In this document: one piece after another, positions 48,066-64,000 of the stretch | Layout: each line of letters starts with the position of its first letter | Position numbering within the stretch: the stretch's first letter is position 1 | Assembly (NCBI GenBank): GCA_946406115.1 | Contig: OX291557.1 | Location: 20,244,501 to 20,308,500 of the forward strand | Direction: 5' to 3' | Length of the DNA stretch: 64,000 nt | Source: Apoda limacodes | Lineage: Eukaryota; Arthropoda; Insecta; Lepidoptera; Limacodidae | The notes under the pieces: generated by a model | What the model saw: only the letters and a program-made list of their open reading frames with translations | Database searches by the model: none | Told to the model about the DNA's origin: nothing | Made by a program: the position numbers and the translations under genes

Positions 48066-48176
48066 CACTGTATGATGATAATTGTTTAGATCTTTTCATT
48101 CTAGGCTATGAATGTTAAATAGATATGTAGGTAGCGTAGAATGAAAAAAAATCTAGACAATTACCATCATACAGTG
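48066..48176. repeat. Inverted repeat (39-40-bp arms) upstream of TGS1
   Basis: cactgtatgatgataattgt...cattcta (48066-48103) and its near reverse complement (48137-48176) flank a ~33-bp loop. About 650 bp before the TGS1 start codon. Could be a small MITE or a transcribed hairpin. Confidence 0.7.
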
Positions 48177-48827
48177 TCACAACAAATATACGAAATTAGA
48201 GTAGATTAGCGTCATCTATTGGGTATATATAAGTACTAATCGTACAACGCCATCTAGCGGTGAAGGTACAGCTAAACGAAGACAGAGTGGCTTATCTATT
48301 CCTTTTTAATACAGTGTATTGTCTATGGCTACTAATATGTAAATCTGTGGCACTTTCGTACGACGATCATTTCAAAGAGGTTAAGCGCGAATTTAAACAA
48401 TGGAGACGTGTTTTTGCTCGTTTATTATTTAAAATTAGTCTAGTTGGTTTCGACGACAAATTTCAGCAGTGTTATAAAGACCTGTGAAGAATTATGCATC
48501 GAAGACTTATAGAGGACGAATTGAAAACGATGAGCAAGTAACGGCGAGCAAAGTTGTGAAAACTTAACGCTCCCGACAAATGAAGACTTTTGGCGCCATT
48601 ATTGGCGTCATAATATATTTATCCTAGGCTATATGGATTTAATTTCCAACAGCCTTCCGGAGCTTCAGAAGTTCAGAAGCCCGGACAAAAAATTTAAAAA
48701 AAAAAAAGATCATTTCAATATTTCAATCATAATATTTTCTTTCTCTTGTATTTGTTTCCTATTAGGTACCGCATATTATATTATATTTTGGTACAGGTAC
48801 AGATTTATGATCGGTTGCCTTTAAGTT
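48177..48827. other. TGS1 upstream region and possible 5' UTR
   Basis: Two moderately long open frames (48260-48487 and 48633-48824) do not resemble known proteins. Either could lie in a TGS1 leader. No core promoter motif could be assigned. Confidence 0.35.
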
Positions 48828-63686
<14,859 letters not shown>

Positions 63687-63782
63687 TAAAAAAAATTTGG
63701 ACGTTACACACTGTACCGTCTGGTTCTTAACTAAGCAAAGCTTGTATAGGAATACCTGTCAACGGACGCAATTACAAATACA

Positions 63783-63935
63783 TACTTTTTTTGTAAATAC
63801 AAACATATTATACATAGAAAACACCCTGACTCAAGACAAGCACATATGTTCATCATACAAATGTTGACCCTGTACGGAGATCGAACCCAAGCCTCTCGGG
63901 TAAGTCTTTACCAACTGAGTCACGAAGCCGCCTAT
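63783..63935 (-). repeat. tRNA-derived SINE, TGS1 intron 8
   Basis: Minus strand reads ggcggcttcgtgactcagtt, ggtaaagacttacccgagag, gcttgggttcgatctccgta, a good A box/B box tRNA-like head. It is followed by an A/T-rich body (gtgttttctatgtataatat). The best SINE in the window. Confidence 0.7.
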
Positions 63936-64000
63936 CTGAAACGGTTTACATTTACATACTTTACAGGTTAAATAGAATAATATGCAAAAACCAATAAAAA

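Overview
This is a 64 kb window from an insect nuclear genome, almost certainly a moth or butterfly (Lepidoptera). It is AT-rich, has intron-split genes with insect-like proteins, and is packed with the LINE, SINE, MITE and Helitron-type debris usual in lepidopteran introns. No bacterial-style operons, CRISPR arrays or intact viral genes are visible.

Three cellular genes can be built exon by exon, with reading phase closing at every junction. (1) eIF3l, + strand, 9309-20843: ten coding exons giving 542 residues, complete, including a first coding exon of only 27 nt. (2) PTCD1-like mitochondrial pentatricopeptide-repeat protein, - strand, 35863-20929: four coding exons giving 682 residues, complete. 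Its third coding exon lies in a recent ~385-bp tandem duplication whose second copy has lost its splice donor. (3) TGS1, trimethylguanosine (cap hypermethylase) synthase, + strand, 48828 to beyond the right edge: eight coding exons giving 915 residues so far, including the SAM-binding and catalytic motifs. It has one GC-AG intron and a 3 x 51-bp coding repeat. eIF3l and PTCD1 are tail to tail with stops 85 bp apart. PTCD1 and TGS1 are divergent across a 13-kb transposon-rich gap. All three are housekeeping RNA or translation genes (translation initiation, mitochondrial RNA metabolism, snRNA/snoRNA cap maturation). Nothing shows that they form one system.

Layout: 1-9.2 kb is intergenic, with a TIR element, a GC-rich repeat, and LINE and transposase scraps. 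9.3-20.8 kb is eIF3l, whose introns hold LINE tails all antisense to the gene, two MITEs, Helitron-like sequence and a tRNA-like SINE head. 20.9-35.9 kb is PTCD1, whose 6.9-kb last intron holds a decayed Jockey-type LINE and a ~3.6-kb single-ORF LINE (copy A), and whose first intron holds Tc1, RTE and SINE remnants. 36-48.8 kb holds MITEs, a ~200-bp unit present three times, a LINE reverse-transcriptase fragment, a 3.6-kb inverted repeat and a P-element-like transposase remnant. 48.8-64 kb is TGS1, with a nested transposon stack including LINE copy B in intron 5, a perfect-TIR MITE ending 38 bp before exon 7, and a 5S-rRNA-derived tandem array in intron 7.

No clearly new biological system was found. 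The most unusual structures are the 5S-derived array, the long inverted repeat, the dead duplicated PTCD1 exon, the thrice-present 200-bp unit, and the two LINE copies that share end points but carry different reverse-transcriptase lesions.
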